From DATJSJ01 sp035504175 (GTDB taxonomy: Bacteria > Pseudomonadota > Alphaproteobacteria > Acetobacterales > Acetobacteraceae), in assembly GCA_035504175.1 (NCBI GenBank), contig DATJSJ010000286.1:1-10195 (forward strand): a DNA stretch of 10,195 nucleotides, read 5' to 3'. Below the pieces are notes generated by a model. It did not search any database. It saw nothing but the letters and a program-made list of their open reading frames with translations, and had not been told where the DNA came from. A program made the position numbers and the translations under genes. Below, piece by piece: positions 7,014 to 10,195 of this stretch. Numbering within the stretch: the stretch's first letter is position 1; each line of letters opens with the position of its first letter.

Positions 7014-7835
7014 ATGGCACGGGTTATCGTCGTCACATCGGGCAAAGGCGGGGTGGGCAAGACCACCTCCACCGCCGCCCTGGGCGCCGCCCTGGCCCAG
7101 GCCGGACAGAACGTGGTCGTGGTCGATTTCGACGTCGGCCTGCGCAATCTCGATCTGGTCATGGGGGCCGAACGCCGCGTCGTGTTCGACCTGATCAACG
7201 TCGTCCACGGCGACGCCAAGCTGCCGCAGGCCCTGATCCGCGACAAGCGCGTGGAGACGCTCCACCTCCTGCCCGCATCGCAGACCCGCGACAAGGACGC
7301 GCTGCGCCCGGAGGGGGTCGCGCGGGTCATCGGCGAATTGCGCGACCGCTTCGACTGGGTGATCTGCGACAGCCCGGCCGGCATCGAACGCGGCGCGACG
7401 CTCGCGATGTACCATGCCGACGCGGCCGTGGTGGTGACGAACCCGGAAGTCTCCTCGGTACGCGATTCCGACCGGATCATCGGCCTTTTGGACGCCAAGA
7501 CGCAGCGCGCCGAACGCGGTGAGACGATCGAGAAGCATCTCCTGCTCACCCGCTACGACCCCGTCCGCGCCGCACGCGGCGAGATGCTGAAGACCGAGGA
7601 TGTGCTGGAAATTCTCTCGATCCCGCTGCTCGGAATCATCCCGGACAGTCAGGAGGTGCTGCGGGCCTCCAATCTCGGCATCCCCGTGACACTCGCCAAC
7701 GCGTCCAGCTCGCCGGCTCGCGCCTACTTCGAGGCGGCAAAGCGGCTCAAGGGCGAAACCCTGCCCGTCACCGTGCCGGTCGAGCGCAATGCCAGCTTCA
7801 TCGGGCGACTGTTCGGCCGGAGAGCCGTGGCATGA
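7014..7835 (+). CDS. minD: Septum site-determining ATPase MinD
   Basis: MinD is the membrane-cycling ATPase that carries MinC and is released by MinE. The 273-residue protein has the deviant Walker A motif GKGGVGKTT (10-18), with signature lysine K11 and P-loop K16. The switch region VDFDVGLRNLDL (37-48) holds D38 and D40, as in Escherichia coli MinD. WVICDSPAGIERGA is the Walker B-like region. The C-terminus SFIGRLFGRRAVA is short, basic and hydrophobic, as expected for the amphipathic membrane-targeting helix. Length is normal for the family. The stop overlaps the minE start (ATGA), so MinD and MinE are probably translated in coupled amounts. Confidence 0.97.
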   Translation: MARVIVVTSGKGGVGKTTSTAALGAALAQAGQNVVVVDFDVGLRNLDLVMGAERRVVFDLINVVHGDAKLPQALIRDKRVETLHLLPASQTRDKDALRPEGVARVIGELRDRFDWVICDSPAGIERGATLAMYHADAAVVVTNPEVSSVRDSDRIIGLLDAKTQRAERGETIEKHLLLTRYDPVRAARGEMLKTEDVLEILSIPLLGIIPDSQEVLRASNLGIPVTLANASSSPARAYFEAAKRLKGETLPVTVPVERNASFIGRLFGRRAVA

Positions 7836-8104
7836 GCCTGCTCAGCTTCTTCGTCCGCCGCAGCTCCGCGCCGGTGGCTCGGGAGCGGCTGCAGATCCTG
7901 CTGGCGCATGAGCGCACGGTGAACGGCAAGTCCGACCTTGCCGCGGTGTTGCAGGAGGAGATCCTGGCGGTGATCGCGCGGCACATGGCGATCGACCGCG
8001 ACAAGGTGCAGGTGAAACTCGATCGCGGGCCGGCCGTGTCGACGCTGGAAATCGACATCGAAATGCCGGCGGAGCCGGCGCTGCTGGCGGCGGCGAGGGC
8101 GTAA
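7832..8104 (+). CDS. minE: Cell division topological specificity factor MinE
   Basis: MinE stimulates the MinD ATPase and restricts MinCD to the poles. At 90 residues it is of usual size. The N-terminal SLLSFFVRR (2-10) fits the membrane-binding segment. ARERLQILLAHER (16-28) is the MinD-contact (anti-MinCD) helix, with the conserved RLQILLAHER core. About 32-80 forms the topological-specificity domain, including LQEEILAVIARHM (40-52) and VQVKLDR (59-65). The ATG at 7832 overlaps the minD stop by four bases. It is the last gene of minCDE. The stop is followed at once by a palindromic module, and the next gene, atpC, converges on it. Confidence 0.95.
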   Translation: MSLLSFFVRRSSAPVARERLQILLAHERTVNGKSDLAAVLQEEILAVIARHMAIDRDKVQVKLDRGPAVSTLEIDIEMPAEPALLAAARA

Positions 8105-8156
8105 GAAGGCCAGGGGCTCTGCCCCTGGACCCCGCCAAAGGGCAGTCGCCCTTTGG
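8105..8156 (+). repeat. Palindromic 3' module after minE (two hairpins)
   Basis: The module begins on the base after the minE TAA with GAAGG. Hairpin one has 8-bp arms at 8110-8117 and 8121-8128 (CCAGGGGC / GCCCCTGG, loop TCT). An ACCCCG linker follows. Hairpin two has 9-bp arms at 8135-8143 and 8148-8156 (CCAAAGGGC / GCCCTTTGG, loop AGTC). Both stems are perfect. The arrangement matches the modules after atpC and hpnD when each is read in its gene's direction. It may terminate or protect the min transcript. Confidence 0.8.
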
Positions 8157-8167
8157 AAACCCTTGAC

Positions 8168-8240
8168 TGGGTCTTTGGCAGAGGGGGCGCGTCGAGAACT
8201 GCCCCACTGCCGAGGTTGCGCCCCCTCTGCCAAAGACCCA
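8168..8240. repeat. Perfect 23-bp inverted repeat between minE and atpC
   Basis: The arms at 8168-8190 and 8218-8240 are exact reverse complements over 23 bases (outer end TGGGTCTTTGG, inner end GGGGGCGC). They flank a 27-base spacer at 8191-8217. As RNA it would form a very stable hairpin on either strand. It sits midway between two converging operons, which fits a bidirectional terminator or transcription-collision barrier. A small non-autonomous mobile element is an alternative, but no target-site duplication is evident. Confidence 0.8.
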
Positions 8241-8253
8241 AACGAATGGATGT

Positions 8254-8310
8254 CCAGAAGGCGACTGCCTTCTGGTGGGGGGTTCGGGGGGCAAAGCCCC
8301 CCGACCTTCC
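8254..8310 (-). repeat. Palindromic 3' module after atpC (two hairpins)
   Basis: Read in the atpC direction, GGAAGG follows the stop directly. Hairpin one has arms at 8296-8304 and 8284-8292 (TCGGGGGGC / GCCCCCCGA, loop TTT). A C-rich linker follows. Hairpin two has arms at 8267-8275 and 8254-8262 (CCAGAAGGC / GCCTTCTGG, loop AGTC). All stems are perfect. The last hairpin is repeated at 1-18 of the window. It could act as the atp operon terminator, though no U-tract is present. Confidence 0.8.
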
Positions 8311-8718
8311 TTACGCCGCCCCGGCCGCCTCGAGCATCGCCCGCGCGGACTGCACGCGGTCCAGTGCCGCGTCCACTGCCGGCACGTCATAGGCGCTGGT
8401 CGCGGCAAACGCCTCTTCCGCCGCCTTCAGCCGCCGCTCCGCCTCTGCCCGCGACACTTCGCTGATCGGCAGCGCCTCGTCGGCGAGCACGGTGCAGCGT
8501 TCGGGCGTGATTTCGGCGAACCCGCCGGCGACGAACAGCCGTTCCGTGACCTGCCCGTTCTCATGCAGCGCGATCGTGCCGCCACGCAGCATGATGATCA
8601 TGGGCGCGTGGCCACCCAGCACGCCGATATCGCCTTCCGAGCCCGGGATCACCGCCATGTCCACCGGGCGGGACAGCAGCAGCCGCTCCGGGCTCACGAT
8701 CTCGAGTTCGATCGACAT
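8311..8718 (-). CDS. atpC: F1 ATP synthase epsilon subunit
   Basis: Epsilon is part of the central stalk; it couples rotation to the F1 headpiece and can inhibit ATP hydrolysis. The 135-residue protein has the N-terminal beta-sandwich domain (about 1-85), with IVSPERLLLSRPVDMAVIPG and EGDIGVLGGHAP, the latter being the family's GxxGVLxxHAP signature. The rest of that domain includes VAGGFAEI. The C-terminal helical part (about 90-132) starts at ISEVSRAEAERRL. The ATG at 8718-8716 lies four bases after the atpD stop, so translation is probably coupled to atpD. No strong separate Shine-Dalgarno is visible. It is the last gene of the atp operon here; the stop TAA runs straight into the hairpin module at 8254-8310. 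Confidence 0.96.
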   Translation of the reverse strand: MSIELEIVSPERLLLSRPVDMAVIPGSEGDIGVLGGHAPMIIMLRGGTIALHENGQVTERLFVAGGFAEITPERCTVLADEALPISEVSRAEAERRLKAAEEAFAATSAYDVPAVDAALDRVQSARAMLEAAGAA

Positions 8719-8722
8719 CGGA

Positions 8723-10180
8723 TCACGCCGTCGCCTTGAGGCCCTCGGCCTTCTTCACCGCGTCGTCGATCGTGCCGACCATGTAGAATGCCGATTCCGG
8801 CAGGTCGTCGTGCTTGCCCTCGACGATCTCCTTGAAACTGCGGATCGTGTCGGCGACGGGGACGAACACGCCGGGGAAGCCGGTGAACACCTCGGCGACG
8901 TGGAAGGGCTGCGACAGGAAGCGCTCCATCTTGCGGGCGCGGGCGACGACAAGCTTGTCGTCCTCCGAGAGTTCGTCCATGCCCAGGATCGCGATGATGT
9001 CCTGCAGGCTCTTGTAGGTCTGCAGCACCCGCTGCACCTCGCGCGCGACGTTGTAGTGTTCCTCGCCGACGATGCGCGGGTCGAGCGAGCGGGAGGTGGA
9101 GTCGAGCGGATCGACCGCCGGGTAGATGCCCTTCTCGGAGATCGCCCGCGACAGCACCGTGGTTGCGTCGAGATGCGCGAAGGAGGTCGCCGGCGCCGGG
9201 TCGGTGAGGTCGTCGGCCGGCACGTAGATCGCCTGCACCGAGGTGATCGAGCCCTTCTTCGTGCTGGTGATCCGCTCCTGCAGCGCACCCATGTCGGTGG
9301 CGAGCGTCGGCTGATAGCCCACCGCGGACGGGATGCGGCCGAGCAGCGCGGAGACCTCCGCGCCCGCCTGGGTGAAGCGGAAGATGTTGTCGACGAAGAA
9401 CAGCACGTCCTGGCCTTCCTGGTCGCGGAAGTATTCCGCGATGGTCAGGCCGGAGAGACCGACGCGCGCGCGTGCGCCCGGCGGCTCGTTCATCTGACCG
9501 TAGCAGAGCGCGACCTTCGAACCCTCGGTGGTATTCTCACCCAGCTTGATGACGCCGGCGTCGATCATCTCGTGGTAGAGATCGTTGCCCTCGCGCGTGC
9601 GCTCGCCGACGCCGGCGAAGACCGAGACGCCGCCATGCGCCTTGGCGATGTTGTTGATCAGTTCCTGGATCAGCACCGTCTTGCCGACCCCGGCGCCACC
9701 AAACAGGCCGATCTTGCCGCCCTTCAGATACGGCGCGAGCAGATCGACGACCTTGATGCCGGTGACCAGAATCTCCGCCGCCGTCGCCTGGTCCTCGAAC
9801 GCGGGCGCCTCGCGATGGATCGGCAGGCGGGCGGTCGGATGGATCGGGCCGCGCTCGTCGATCGGATCGCCGATGACGTTCAGGATTCGGCCGAGCGTCT
9901 CCGGGCCGACCGGCATGGTGATCGGGCCGCCCGTATCGACCACTTCCTGCCCGCGCACCAGGCCGTCGGTGCTGTCCATGGCGATGCAGCGGACGGTGCG
10001 CTCGCCGAGTTCCTGCGCGACCTCCAGGACGAGGGTGGAATCGCCGATCTTGGTATGCAGCGCGTTCAGGATGAAGGGCAGCTCACCCTCGAACTGCACG
10101 TCCACCACCGCGCCGAGGATCTGCGTGATGCGCCCGACGACGTTGCTGCCGCTGCGGGTGCTTTCCATGGTCACTGACAT
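8723..10180 (-). CDS. atpD: F1 ATP synthase beta subunit
   Basis: Beta is the catalytic subunit of F1, making ATP from ADP and phosphate at the cytoplasmic face of the inner membrane. The 485-residue protein carries Walker A GGAGVGKT (161-168), the catalytic glutamate E193 in GERTREGND, and Walker B VLFFVDN (259-265). The adenine-site tyrosine Y353 lies in GIYPAVDPLDSTS, which also contains the ATP synthase alpha/beta signature PAVDPLDSTS (354-363). The lever motif reads DELSEDD (402-408), a mild variant of DELSEED. The start is ATG at 10180-10178 with GGGGAG upstream; a second in-frame ATG at residue 5 is possible. The subunits normally upstream (atpH, atpA, atpG) would lie beyond the right edge. 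Confidence 0.98.
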   Translation of the reverse strand: MSVTMESTRSGSNVVGRITQILGAVVDVQFEGELPFILNALHTKIGDSTLVLEVAQELGERTVRCIAMDSTDGLVRGQEVVDTGGPITMPVGPETLGRILNVIGDPIDERGPIHPTARLPIHREAPAFEDQATAAEILVTGIKVVDLLAPYLKGGKIGLFGGAGVGKTVLIQELINNIAKAHGGVSVFAGVGERTREGNDLYHEMIDAGVIKLGENTTEGSKVALCYGQMNEPPGARARVGLSGLTIAEYFRDQEGQDVLFFVDNIFRFTQAGAEVSALLGRIPSAVGYQPTLATDMGALQERITSTKKGSITSVQAIYVPADDLTDPAPATSFAHLDATTVLSRAISEKGIYPAVDPLDSTSRSLDPRIVGEEHYNVAREVQRVLQTYKSLQDIIAILGMDELSEDDKLVVARARKMERFLSQPFHVAEVFTGFPGVFVPVADTIRSFKEIVEGKHDDLPESAFYMVGTIDDAVKKAEGLKATA

Positions 10181-10189
10181 CGCGTTCTG

Positions 10190-10195
10190 CTCCCC
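10190..10195 (-). promoter_or_regulatory. Shine-Dalgarno for atpD
   Basis: On the minus strand GGGGAG lies nine bases before the ATG at 10180. It supports that start over the internal ATG at residue 5. The right edge of the window cuts the sequence here, so the atpG-atpD spacing cannot be read. Confidence 0.7.

Noticed and set aside
8105..8310. CRISPR array in the repeat-rich intergenic region
   Set aside because: The repeats are inverted hairpins of differing sequence, not regularly spaced direct repeats with unique spacers.
8153..8465. Small plus-strand frames across the minE-atpC gap
   Set aside because: They run through the inverted repeats and into antisense atpC, with no ribosome-binding site or recognisable product.
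8956..8976. DELSEDD instead of DELSEED in AtpD
   Set aside because: An Asp for Glu change in this loop is conservative and unlikely to be meaningful.
8492..10177. A 561-codon open frame on the plus strand opposite atpD
   Set aside because: It is antisense to the well-conserved beta subunit. Such long shadow frames arise from strong GC bias at third codon positions. The product is rich in Arg, Asp and Ala with no recognisable motif.

Overview
The window looks like chromosomal DNA from a high-GC alphaproteobacterium. Acetobacteraceae or another Rhodospirillales family is the best guess. This rests on the hopanoid squalene genes hpnABCD, a minCDE operon, an F-type ATP synthase beta-epsilon end, strong GC bias at third codon positions, and GC-rich palindromic modules just after stop codons. 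The taxonomic call is inference; no rRNA gene is present.

Layout. (1) Bases 1-83 hold a palindromic module downstream of hpnD. (2) Bases 84-3929, minus strand, form a tight operon hpnA-hpnB-hpnC-hpnD in transcription order, with a 4-bp stop/start overlap at every junction. HpnD and HpnC do the first two steps from farnesyl diphosphate towards squalene. HpnA (sugar-epimerase-like) and HpnB (glycosyltransferase) are hopanoid-associated but less defined. hpnE and shc are not in the window. (3) Bases 3930-4082 are a divergent intergenic region. (4) Bases 4083-6009, plus strand, hold a ferritin-like protein with a complete diiron ligand set, overlapping an HpnL-type membrane protein. (5) Bases 6010-6201 are an intergenic region with two hairpins. 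(6) Bases 6202-8104, plus strand, are minC-minD-minE, the division-site placement system. (7) Bases 8105-8310, between the converging min and atp genes, are almost wholly inverted-repeat structure. (8) Bases 8311-10180, minus strand, are atpD-atpC, the end of the F1 ATP synthase operon.

Most of the window is ordinary core genome. Three things deserve a second look: the directional two- or three-hairpin module found once after each of hpnD, minE and atpC, with paired base changes; the perfect 23-bp inverted repeat at the min/atp convergence; and the putative diiron enzyme encoded divergently from the squalene genes and overlapping hpnL.
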